This document shows positions 43,644 through 51,649 of a DNA stretch of 64,000 nucleotides, in pieces. This DNA comes from Paenibacillus vietnamensis (GTDB lineage Bacteria; Bacillota; Bacilli; Paenibacillales; Paenibacillaceae). Every line of letters starts with the position of its first letter. The stretch's first letter is position 1. The translations under genes were made by a program, and so were the position numbers. Below the pieces are notes generated by a model. It saw only the letters and a list, made by a program, of their open reading frames with translations, had not been told where the DNA came from and ran no database searches. Location: the NCBI RefSeq assembly GCF_020169515.1, contig NZ_JAHMHW010000004.1, positions 434,001 to 498,000 of the forward strand. The letters run 5' to 3'.

Positions 43644-45701
43644 ATGGGGTTCTTTAAGAAATCGAACATCGCAGCGGCCGTTGGCCAACGAACGAAGTTG
43701 GTCGGAAAGCTGGCTGTTGTTACGGCCATGCTCAGCACGTTATTGGTGCCTGGCTTGGGCGCTTCAGCGGAGTCGCCGCCTCCGTTATGCGCTTCAAAAG
43801 TTACCGGAGGTCCGATGTGGATTACGGCCGACTGTGTCGACCCGCTGTACAACAAACCGGTGATCGACAGTGAAACCGTTCTGACCGACCCGGTACCGGT
43901 TCACAAGGTATCGGGCCACTTCGAGGGGACAGATAAGAAGTTCAACTTCTATTTCCCGCCGAAAAGCCAGTGGCAGGGCCGCTTCTATCATTATGTTTAC
44001 CCGCTTATCAATGAAAACGCCGAAGACAATATCATCAGCTTCGGCGCGGACAGCGGAGCGTACACGGTGCAGACAAACGGCGGCAGCGGCTACCGGGTCG
44101 AAGCGGCGGCGGCCAAGTTCTCCAAGACGGTCGCGGCGAAATACTACGGTTCTTCGAAGAAGATCTATGGCTACATTTGGGGAGGCAGCGGCGGCTCTTA
44201 CATGACCATCGGCGCCATTGAGAACGCTTCCGGCGTATGGGACGGTGCCGTGCCGTTTATCCCGGGAACGCCGACCTCCATCCCGCATAACTTTTTTATC
44301 CGGGGCTTCGCGCGCTTTGTGCTTGCGGACAAGGCACCTCAGATCGCAGATGCGGTCAGTCCCGGCGGCAGCGGCGACCCCTATGCCGGACTCAATGAGG
44401 TCGAACGGGCTGTGCTGAAGGAAGTGACGAAGCTCGGCGTACCGCTGCGGGGCTGGATGGACAAAAGGTATATCCTCGGTCTGGGCGATCCTGCCGGCCT
44501 CTTGGGCTTCGGAAGTGCGATTAAATCCTTCGATCCGTCCTATGCCGACGACTTCTGGAGCAAGCCGGGCTATCTCGGCACGGAGCATTCCGCTCTCGGC
44601 GATCTGTTCCGCGCGGCCAGAGTCGATCAAAAGGTCAGCATTACCCAGATCACCCGCAATGCAGCGAACGAACCGACCAGCCTGTCAGTCGATGAAGTCC
44701 CGGCTAATCTGAAATATCCAAATCCCGACTTTACCCTGTACGCAGCCGACGGCTCAAAGATCGGAGCACTAAACGGTTCGCTGGACCCGGCAACGTTGGT
44801 ATTCACCCTCGCCGGAGCAAACTCGGACAACGTGCTGAATGCCATCGACACCGGTGCCAAGCTTGGGATGGACAACAAGTGGTCCCTCGCTCTGCTCTCC
44901 TACCATCGCCATCAGGTTCCGAAGCAGTCCGGCTTCTCCGCATGGGACCAGTTCAGAGCAGATGACGGAACGCCGCTTTACCCGCAGCGTTCCGTGGAGG
45001 CAGGCCCGTCCATCGCACGCGGCGTAACCGGCGGCGGCACCTACACCGGCGCGGTCAACGGCAAAGTCATCGTGGTCACCAACCTGCTCGATGTCGACGC
45101 TTACCCTTGGGACGGCGACTGGTACAGCCAACGCGTGAAGGCAGCCCTCGGCAAGAGCTACAACGACAACTTCCGGATCTGGTATAACGACTACGCGGAT
45201 CATGTCGTTCCGCACAACGCCTTTCTCGTAGACTATTGGGGCATTCTCGAGCAAGCGCTGCGGGACATAAGCGCTTGGGCTGAGAAAGGCGTAGCACCGG
45301 CAAAATCGACCCGTTACGATATGATCGACAATCAGATCAGCGTTCCGGCTAACGCCGCGGTGCGCCAAGGCATTCAGCCCGTCGTCGATCTGACGGTCAA
45401 AGGATCTGACCGGATCGACATCAAAGCCGGCCAAACTGTCACTTTCAAGGCCAAAATCCAGGTACCGCCGGGAGCCGGCAAGGTCGTGGGCACCGAATGG
45501 GACTTCCTAGGCAACGGAAACTTCACGACAGCAAAATTCGGAAGTCCAAAACAGACGGTGAACGTGTCGATGACCTTCACTTACGACAAGCCCGGCACTT
45601 ACTTCCCTTCACTTCGGGCAACCGCCCAGCGCGAGGGCGATGCCGGCACGCCTTTCGCGAAGGTTCCGAATCTCGACCGGGTTCGTGTCGTAGTTCAGTA
45701 A
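43644..45701 (+). CDS. Secreted alpha/beta-hydrolase-like protein with PKD-like C-terminus
   Basis: Predicted exported protein of 685 residues. ATG 43644 follows GGGAGG; the first ~42 residues are a signal peptide with a basic N-region and AxA site (GASA/ES). A nucleophile-elbow motif GGSGGS (IWGGSGGSYMTIGAIE) and the surrounding pattern (YYGSSKKIYGYIW; GVWDGAVPFIPG) recall the tannase/feruloyl-esterase type of alpha/beta-hydrolase. The late segment WYNDYADHVVPHNAF may hold the catalytic His. The last ~95 residues look like a PKD-type beta-sandwich (TEWDFLGNGNFT, FTYDKPGTYFPSLRATAQ). It is regulated by site C, so it is probably an esterase acting on the cluster 3 glycan outside the cell. The exact family is not recognised. 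Confidence 0.8.
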   Translation: MGFFKKSNIAAAVGQRTKLVGKLAVVTAMLSTLLVPGLGASAESPPPLCASKVTGGPMWITADCVDPLYNKPVIDSETVLTDPVPVHKVSGHFEGTDKKFNFYFPPKSQWQGRFYHYVYPLINENAEDNIISFGADSGAYTVQTNGGSGYRVEAAAAKFSKTVAAKYYGSSKKIYGYIWGGSGGSYMTIGAIENASGVWDGAVPFIPGTPTSIPHNFFIRGFARFVLADKAPQIADAVSPGGSGDPYAGLNEVERAVLKEVTKLGVPLRGWMDKRYILGLGDPAGLLGFGSAIKSFDPSYADDFWSKPGYLGTEHSALGDLFRAARVDQKVSITQITRNAANEPTSLSVDEVPANLKYPNPDFTLYAADGSKIGALNGSLDPATLVFTLAGANSDNVLNAIDTGAKLGMDNKWSLALLSYHRHQVPKQSGFSAWDQFRADDGTPLYPQRSVEAGPSIARGVTGGGTYTGAVNGKVIVVTNLLDVDAYPWDGDWYSQRVKAALGKSYNDNFRIWYNDYADHVVPHNAFLVDYWGILEQALRDISAWAEKGVAPAKSTRYDMIDNQISVPANAAVRQGIQPVVDLTVKGSDRIDIKAGQTVTFKAKIQVPPGAGKVVGTEWDFLGNGNFTTAKFGSPKQTVNVSMTFTYDKPGTYFPSLRATAQREGDAGTPFAKVPNLDRVRVVVQ

Positions 45702-45748
45702 TCCTCGCAGCAAGACGGCCGGTGGTTGTCCACCGGCTTAGGTGACGA

Positions 45749-45786
45749 GAAACCCAAAGTCTTTCATCAGACTTTGGGTTTCTTTT
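45749..45786 (+). terminator. Intrinsic terminator after secreted hydrolase
   Basis: GAAACCCAAAGTCT (45749-45762) pairs with AGACTTTGGGTTTC (45769-45782), loop TTCATC, followed by TTTT. A smaller stem CCGGTGG/CCACCGG precedes it at 45719-45736. Confidence 0.9.
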
Positions 45787-45826
45787 GCATTTTATACTCT
45801 TTATCAATTCATTTATCTAATTCTAA

Positions 45827-45877
45827 TTGACTTAATCATCATTGAACTTTATACTCTCATTATTAAAACAGTTTTAA
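45827..45877 (+). promoter_or_regulatory. ROK gene promoter with palindrome at the start site
   Basis: TTGACT (45827-45832) and TATACT (45850-45855) have the ideal 17-bp spacer. Eight bases later the perfect palindrome TTAAAAC-A-GTTTTAA (45863-45877) covers the transcription start. This is a plausible autoregulatory operator of the ROK repressor encoded at 45904. Confidence 0.6.
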
Positions 45878-45903
45878 AAAGTATTTAAATAAGGGGTGAG
45901 AAC

Positions 45904-46932
45904 ATGTCGTCTCACACGCATAATACGATTCAGGTTAAGAAGATGAATATCGAGCTGGTTAAAAATGCCTTGAAAGCTCAGGGGATAGCAACAAAAGCAT
46001 CCATTGCAGCGCTGACCAAGCTGAGTGTTGCCACCTGCGGATCGATACTTAACGAGCTGCTTGCGATAGGTGAAGTCATCGAATTGGAACCGGACGGGCC
46101 AACTGGCGGGAGACCAGCCAAGCAATATAAGTACAATGCAAACTTTGGATGTATAATCTGTCTTCTTGTCCGGACGGAAGGCGGCATTCATTCCATCAGC
46201 AACAGCATCGTGAATTTGCTTGGCGAGACCATTAGCGAGACAACGTTAGAGCTGCCTCATATTGACATGGATGTTATGGACCGATTCATTGAGGGATTAA
46301 TTAGTGACAACGAAAATGTTCAAGCGATCGGAATCGGAATCCCGGGCGTCGTTCACCTTGGAGTAATTGGCGTTTGTGATGTTCCGGATCTGGCCGGGCA
46401 GCCGTTAGGACCTTATCTGGAACAAAAATTTGAAATCCCGATTACGATCGAGAACGACATGAACATGACGGTATACGGCTTCTACCATCTACAAAATTTC
46501 GAAGAAGAGAATACGTTTGCTGTTGTGACGTTTCCGAGGAACCATTTTCCCGGTGCCGGTTTTATTGTAGACGGACGGATCTTATCGGGTAATACCACAT
46601 TTGGCGGGGAGGTATCCTTCTTGCCGTTTGGCATTTCGCGCGAGGAGCAGCTGCGGGAGCTGCATACAGAGGAAGGCTTTATCCGGCTGGCCGTTAAGAC
46701 ACTCTCTTCCATCATCGCCATTATTAACCCGGTAACCATTGCGATTACAGGAGAGCTGCCTCGCGAGTCACAGCTTCAAGCCTTATATACGGGCTGCTTA
46801 AAGGATATTCCGGAGGAGCATATGCCGCAGCTTATTATTCGGAACAACACTCATCGGGAATACATGACGGGCCTTGTCACAGCTACGCTGGAAAGTCTCA
46901 CTTACCGGTTGCAGGTCACTCAGAAAAGATAA
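45904..46932 (+). CDS. ROK-family transcriptional repressor
   Basis: Repressor of the XylR/NagC type, 342 residues. The N-terminal winged helix (NIELVKNALKAQGIATKASIAALTKLSVAT) is followed by the actin-like ROK domain (AIGIGIPGVVHLGVIGVCDV; ITIENDMNMTVYGFYH; GRILSGNTTFGGEVSFLP). The usual ROK zinc-site cysteines (CxCGxxGC) are absent, as in other transcription-only members. It is followed 20 bases later by an MFS transporter gene in the same transcript, whose substrate or a metabolite is the likely inducer. Confidence 0.9.
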   Translation: MSSHTHNTIQVKKMNIELVKNALKAQGIATKASIAALTKLSVATCGSILNELLAIGEVIELEPDGPTGGRPAKQYKYNANFGCIICLLVRTEGGIHSISNSIVNLLGETISETTLELPHIDMDVMDRFIEGLISDNENVQAIGIGIPGVVHLGVIGVCDVPDLAGQPLGPYLEQKFEIPITIENDMNMTVYGFYHLQNFEEENTFAVVTFPRNHFPGAGFIVDGRILSGNTTFGGEVSFLPFGISREEQLRELHTEEGFIRLAVKTLSSIIAIINPVTIAITGELPRESQLQALYTGCLKDIPEEHMPQLIIRNNTHREYMTGLVTATLESLTYRLQVTQKR

Positions 46933-46952
46933 CAAGTCGGGAGTAACAAATA

Positions 46953-48191
46953 GTGGAGAAAAGTGTAAGCAAGTTCAATAAAATTTACGCCATGCAGCTG
47001 GCAACCATATTTATTGGATTCGTCATCTTCGGGTTCTCGGAAAATATTAAAGGTCCGGCAATACCGCGCATCCAATTCGACTTTATGTTAAATGAATCCC
47101 AGCTTGGCACGTTATTATCTTTGAATGCCCTGGGGTATTTGATCGCCTGTTCCTTTACCGCTTATTTGACTAAAATATGGGGGATCAAATGGGTCACCGT
47201 TGCCGCGTTTGCCTCCATGGCGTTATCCGGCATCCTCCTTTATTTCTCCCATTATTACCCGATGTTCTCGGCATCGTATTTCCTGATGTATATCGGCAAC
47301 GGGATGCTGGAGATTGGCCTTGCTATTCTAAGCGCCCGGATTTTCGTGAAAAACACGGGAATGATGATGAATATGACGCATGGCTTTTACGGCTTAAGCT
47401 CAACGGTTGCCCCGCTTCTTGCAACCGGACTGATGAAGGTGACGATTGCCGGTCACACGCTGGATTGGCGCGGGATGTACCTGGCGATGCTGCTATTGTC
47501 CGTCATTCCGATTGTAATTGCTTTGTTTAGTAAGTTTCCGGGAGATGACATCTCACACGAAGACCGCGTTCCATTTAAAGCTTTGCTGAAAGACCGGGTA
47601 TTATGGTTGATGGTGCTGGTGCTTACGTTTGGAGTCGTATCTGAATTGGCCGTCGGCGGCTGGCTCGTTAACTTCCTGGAGAAAGCTTATAGCTGGGATA
47701 CCGTTAGTGCTTCCGGCATGTTGTCTGTCTTCTTCTTATGCTTCGCCCTGGCCCGGCTATTGCTTGGTCCGCTAACAGACCGGATCGGGTTTGTATTATC
47801 CCTCATTATTTTCTCAGGGTTTTCGGCATTATGTACCTTGGTTGCCATATTAGGCGGTGAAAGTGTCGCGTTCCTGTTTGCCGCTTCCGGTGTAGGCATT
47901 GCGATGATTTATCCGACAGTAATGGCTTTTATCGCGAAGAGATATCCAAAGGGCAGTGATACGGCGATCACATTCACGGTAACGCTGATGGGATTAGGCA
48001 GTGTGATCGGCAATTATCTCATCGGGGGAGTCACAGAGCTCGTCAAACACATGGTTGGTGAGGATTCGCCTACAAGCCTGCTTCGAGGACTTCAAGCCGG
48101 CTATGGCTTCATTGGATTATGTGCTGCCTTATGCTCAATAACCGGACTTATTTTATATGTATATTTGTATAAGAGAAAAGAGATCATTTGA
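46953..48191 (+). CDS. MFS transporter, probable sugar permease
   Basis: Twelve-helix major facilitator of 412 residues read from GTG 46953 after CGGGAG. The N-terminal FGFSENIKGPAIPRIQFDF and the later MNMTHGFYGLSSTVAPLL resemble the FucP/sugar group, and RLLLGPLTDRIG matches the conserved MFS loop. It is cotranscribed with the ROK repressor. With the adjacent Gfo/Idh/MocA oxidoreductases it may serve uptake and oxidation of a monosaccharide or inositol-like compound. The substrate is not assigned. Confidence 0.88.
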   Translation: MEKSVSKFNKIYAMQLATIFIGFVIFGFSENIKGPAIPRIQFDFMLNESQLGTLLSLNALGYLIACSFTAYLTKIWGIKWVTVAAFASMALSGILLYFSHYYPMFSASYFLMYIGNGMLEIGLAILSARIFVKNTGMMMNMTHGFYGLSSTVAPLLATGLMKVTIAGHTLDWRGMYLAMLLLSVIPIVIALFSKFPGDDISHEDRVPFKALLKDRVLWLMVLVLTFGVVSELAVGGWLVNFLEKAYSWDTVSASGMLSVFFLCFALARLLLGPLTDRIGFVLSLIIFSGFSALCTLVAILGGESVAFLFAASGVGIAMIYPTVMAFIAKRYPKGSDTAITFTVTLMGLGSVIGNYLIGGVTELVKHMVGEDSPTSLLRGLQAGYGFIGLCAALCSITGLILYVYLYKRKEII

Positions 48192-48210
48192 ATCATCAAG
48201 TCGCCAAAAA

Positions 48211-48248
48211 AAATGCCAACGCATAAATCTGCGTTGGCATCTTTTTTT
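48211..48248. terminator. Bidirectional intrinsic terminator
   Basis: ATGCCAACGCA (48213-48223) pairs with TGCGTTGGCAT (48230-48240), with an A run before and a T run after. It separates the MFS gene from the convergent oxidoreductase gene. Confidence 0.9.
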
Positions 48249-48300
48249 ATTCAGTAACGACTACTTCATAGCTCAACTTTATCCGACCCTTTACGTAAAC

Positions 48301-49455
48301 TTACTTCAGATTGCTGCCCGTCGTAATCTTGATGTCCTGAAAATTTTCGACCGATGCGCTTTTCTCGTAGAAATGCGGAACAGTGTCCTGAATGCCTTGC
48401 CGGGTATAGAACGGATCATCGGCTTCGAGCGGGAATTTCACCTTTTCCCCCGTGCTCGCCGATTTGTAAATGCCGAGAATCAGCTCAAGCGTTGCGCGTC
48501 CGCTATGTCCATCAATTAACAAGGATTCCCCGAGCTCAATAGCCGACATTACGTTATCAATTTGACCGGCATGCCCTTCATAGGCAACCTCAGGCAAGCT
48601 GTCGTAATAGGCTTGAATCTCGGCGGAGAGCGTTGGGTTCGGAGCGGGGAAGCCGTTGCCCATCGAGCTGGAAGCAACCAGCTTCCAAGGAGCGGAGATC
48701 CGGGCTCCCTTGCCTTGGAAAATAAGCTGCTGCTCCTCGCCGTGATGAACAACGGAGCTCGTAATTTGGCCAAGGCTGCCGCCGGCGAACCTCAGCATCG
48801 CAATCGACAGATCCTCAACCTCCGCATTATCATGCGAGGTATTGCTCATGAAGGCCTGCAGCTCGGTTGGCCGGCCCATCATCCACAGCAGCGCATCGAT
48901 GTGATGGACGGCATGGTTCAGCGTACAGCCGCCGCCTTCCTTCTCCCAGGTTCCACGCCACCACAGATCATAGTAGCAATGACCGCGCCACCAGAAGGAA
49001 TCTACCTGCGAGTGGACTACAGGACCAATTAGTCCGCTGTCAAGCACAGCCTTCAGCTTCATCATTGGTGTGCGGAAGCGGTTCTGGGCGACAATCGACA
49101 GAAGCTTGCCGCTTTCCTCCGCCGCTTTATTCATCGCATCACATTCTTCCAATGAAGAGGCCATTGGCTTTTCGACCAGGACATGTTTACCTGCCCTCAA
49201 GAAGTCGACAGCAATCTCGGCATGCGTGTAAGGAGGCGTGCATACCGAGACCAGATCGATGTCCTGGCTAAGCAGCTCCTTATAATCGCTGTATGCCTTC
49301 GCTTCCGTAAGCTGAAGTTGGGCAATTCGATTCACGGCCTTGTCCTTATAAATATCCGAGACGGCAACAATCCGGCATCTTTCAGGGAATTTCAAATACG
49401 CTTCAATATGGGCTGTGCTGATTGCTCCGGATCCAATAATAGCAATTTTCAACAT
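48301..49455 (-). CDS. Gfo/Idh/MocA-family oxidoreductase
   Basis: NAD(P)-dependent sugar or inositol dehydrogenase of 384 residues. The Rossmann motif is IAIIGSGAISTAHIEAYLKF, the catalytic EKP motif is VLVEKPMASSLEEC, and the substrate-side motif is GGGCTLNHAVHHIDALLWMMG. The active-site His (HHID) is in place. It lies 13 bases after the stop of the second oxidoreductase at 49469, so they form a pair transcribed divergently from the AraC gene. Such pairs often carry out oxidation at C3 and later reduction steps on glycosides; the substrate is unknown. Confidence 0.92.
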   Translation of the reverse strand: MLKIAIIGSGAISTAHIEAYLKFPERCRIVAVSDIYKDKAVNRIAQLQLTEAKAYSDYKELLSQDIDLVSVCTPPYTHAEIAVDFLRAGKHVLVEKPMASSLEECDAMNKAAEESGKLLSIVAQNRFRTPMMKLKAVLDSGLIGPVVHSQVDSFWWRGHCYYDLWWRGTWEKEGGGCTLNHAVHHIDALLWMMGRPTELQAFMSNTSHDNAEVEDLSIAMLRFAGGSLGQITSSVVHHGEEQQLIFQGKGARISAPWKLVASSSMGNGFPAPNPTLSAEIQAYYDSLPEVAYEGHAGQIDNVMSAIELGESLLIDGHSGRATLELILGIYKSASTGEKVKFPLEADDPFYTRQGIQDTVPHFYEKSASVENFQDIKITTGSNLK

Positions 49456-49468
49456 GCAGCATCATCTC

Positions 49469-50542
49469 CTATTCCATGCGGACCGCAAGATTTTGGGCTA
49501 ATACGCTAAGCTCGGCAGCCTTGAAAGCATGCTCCTGTGTCATCGCATTTTCCGTACGGTGGATGCAATCAAGAATCAGCTGCCCGAAGAACGGATATCC
49601 AACCTGGCCTTTTACGGAAAAACGGTATTCTCCCTCTTGGTTGGCCATATACACCTGGTCACCCTCGGGATTGAGCGCAAGATCGAGATTTTTACGGACT
49701 TCGATATATCCATCCGTTCCAAGAATAAGCGTCCGGCCGTCTCCCCACGAGCTCAGTCCGTCCGGTGTCAGCCAGTCCACGCGGAAGTAGGCGGCCGCAC
49801 CGTTGTCGCCCGTCAGCATAACGTCTCCGTAATCCTCCAGCTCCGGAAATTGCTTGTTATGGTAGTTGGCGATTCGGGACTGGACTACCTTTGCATCCTT
49901 GGCCCCTGTATAAGACAGAAACTGCTCGATCTGATGGCTGCCGATATCGCAGATAATACCTCCGTACTTTTCCCGTTCGAAAAACCACTCCGGTCTGGAC
50001 TTCGCATTGAGCCGGTGAGGGCCCCAGCCCATGACCTGCACAACCCGGCCGATCGCTCCTTGCTCGATCAATTGACCGGCAAATAATGCGCCTTCGCAAT
50101 GGAGTCTTTCGCTGTAATAAACCATGTATTTGCGTCCGGTTTCTGCAGCAGCCCGCTTGGCGTCTTCCAGCTGCTGTATGGTCGTAAGCGGCGCTTTATC
50201 CGTAAAATAATCCTTGCCTGCCCTCATCACCCTAAGGCCAAGCGCGCAGCGTTCGGAGGTAATCGCGGCAGAAGCGACCAGCTGAATACGGGGATCCGCA
50301 AATATCTCCTCTTCAGAATTGGCCGCTTTTACATGAGGGTAACGCTGCAGGAACCGGTCGACCTTCTCCGGATCGGAATCGTACACATAAACAAGCTCCC
50401 CGCCTGCTTCAATCAGTCCGTTGCACATGCCATAGACATGCCCGTGATCCAGCGCGATGGCTGCAAATTGGAACTCCCCGGGCGCCACAACCGGATTTGG
50501 TTTGCCTTGCGGCGCATAATTCATGCCATCTGATCTGCTCAA
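49469..50542 (-). CDS. Gfo/Idh/MocA-family oxidoreductase
   Basis: Second family member, 357 residues. I place the start at TTG 50542, about 10 bases after AAAGGAG; the ATG at 50524 has no site and longer readings cover the ribosome site. Features are AAIALDHGHVYGMCNGLIEAG, DKAPLTTIQQLEDAKRAA in place of the usual EKP (Asp-Lys-Ala), and GGIICDIGSHQIEQFL with the conserved His. The altered EKP motif keeps the lysine. It is probably regulated by the divergent AraC protein. Confidence 0.9.
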   Translation of the reverse strand: MSRSDGMNYAPQGKPNPVVAPGEFQFAAIALDHGHVYGMCNGLIEAGGELVYVYDSDPEKVDRFLQRYPHVKAANSEEEIFADPRIQLVASAAITSERCALGLRVMRAGKDYFTDKAPLTTIQQLEDAKRAAAETGRKYMVYYSERLHCEGALFAGQLIEQGAIGRVVQVMGWGPHRLNAKSRPEWFFEREKYGGIICDIGSHQIEQFLSYTGAKDAKVVQSRIANYHNKQFPELEDYGDVMLTGDNGAAAYFRVDWLTPDGLSSWGDGRTLILGTDGYIEVRKNLDLALNPEGDQVYMANQEGEYRFSVKGQVGYPFFGQLILDCIHRTENAMTQEHAFKAAELSVLAQNLAVRME

Positions 50543-50664
50543 GTGAATTACATCTCCTTTAGTGGAATTGTTTCTAGGATATATGGAAAAAGACATTCAT
50601 TGTCCCTCGATTTTGCGGTAAAATGTTTATATCTTGCGGTTATGTTGAAAGGGCGGGAGAACCG

Positions 50665-51501
50665 GTGGTTCATGCTAATTTATTTCATTACGTGTATCGC
50701 AGAACGTCAAAGGAGTATTTCCATGAAGTCTTTCATGCCCATTCCCAAATGGAGCTTACTTATGTGCATGAGGGCAGGGGGCTCCTCATTATCGACGGGA
50801 AATCGTATTCGATTGAACCAAGCACGCTGCTTGTACTCCCGCCATTCCAGATGCACCGGATTCAGATCCAGGTGACGGAGCAGGAGCCTTTTATACGGAG
50901 TGTACTGACATTTGAGCCGGCTGTGCTGCATGACTATTTGAACGATTTTCCTAGCTTGAAGGGGTTCTTCCAGCGGTTGACGCTGCAGCAGGCGAATGTT
51001 CATCCGGTAAACGCCATGGCGGAGACCGAGCCGTTGGTGGCTCTGCTTAAGCAATTCGGTTCAACGATGGGCAGCATGAGAGAGGCGGATTTCGAGGAGA
51101 ATATGGGCGTCTTTCTGCTCAGCCTTGTGTATCAGCTTAAGCAAAGTCCTGACGATGAATCGGCTTTTCTGAAAAAACATAATCATCACGTAGAAGATAT
51201 CATCGGGTGGATTGAGAAACATTATATGGAACCGTTCCGTCTGGAGGTGCTGGCTAGCGAGCTTCATCTGTCGCCTTATCATGTGGCCCATCTGTTTAAG
51301 GAATCGACCGGCACGAGTATTGTTGCCTATACCCAGGCGACCCGGATCCGGCATGCCTGCTCCTTGCTGCGCAAGTCAGCCTTGCCATTATCGGAAATCG
51401 GCTACCGTGTAGGCATTCCCAATCCGTCGTATTTCAGTAAACTTTTCAGCCAGATTATGGGCGTAACTCCCTTGAAATATAGGCAGCATCTGGTCAAATA
51501 A
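50665..51501 (+). CDS. AraC-family regulator with cupin sensor
   Basis: One-component regulator of about 278 residues. The start is uncertain: GTG 50665 follows GGGAG by five bases, while ATG 50623 has no ribosome site. The cupin-like N-domain (HEVFHAHSQMELTYVHEGRG, LLVLPPFQMHRIQIQ) is followed by the AraC DNA-binding domain (LEVLASELHLSPYHVAHLF; LSEIGYRVGIPNPSYFSKLF). It is divergent from the two oxidoreductases and upstream of the GH35 gene, and could control both. The divergent gap of 122 bp showed no obvious repeat. Confidence 0.9.
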   Translation: MVHANLFHYVYRRTSKEYFHEVFHAHSQMELTYVHEGRGLLIIDGKSYSIEPSTLLVLPPFQMHRIQIQVTEQEPFIRSVLTFEPAVLHDYLNDFPSLKGFFQRLTLQQANVHPVNAMAETEPLVALLKQFGSTMGSMREADFEENMGVFLLSLVYQLKQSPDDESAFLKKHNHHVEDIIGWIEKHYMEPFRLEVLASELHLSPYHVAHLFKESTGTSIVAYTQATRIRHACSLLRKSALPLSEIGYRVGIPNPSYFSKLFSQIMGVTPLKYRQHLVK

Positions 51502-51649
51502 CAAAGACCGGAGGAGCTATTCTAATGATACGTCCCAGCCCTGCTGATCCGTCATTCGCCCTGTATAAAGCAAAAACGAACTGAGGATTATATTGTAAGA
51601 AGAAGAAATTAAAAACACTTCTTACATTTTTGCTGCGGGGGTTTTTAAG
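51502..51649 (+). other. Spacer before GH35
   Basis: A 148-bp gap with no gene. An AT-rich stretch and the ribosome site GCGGGGG precede ATG 51650. A separate promoter for GH35 is likely, but I cannot assign convincing -35/-10 boxes. Confidence 0.3.
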
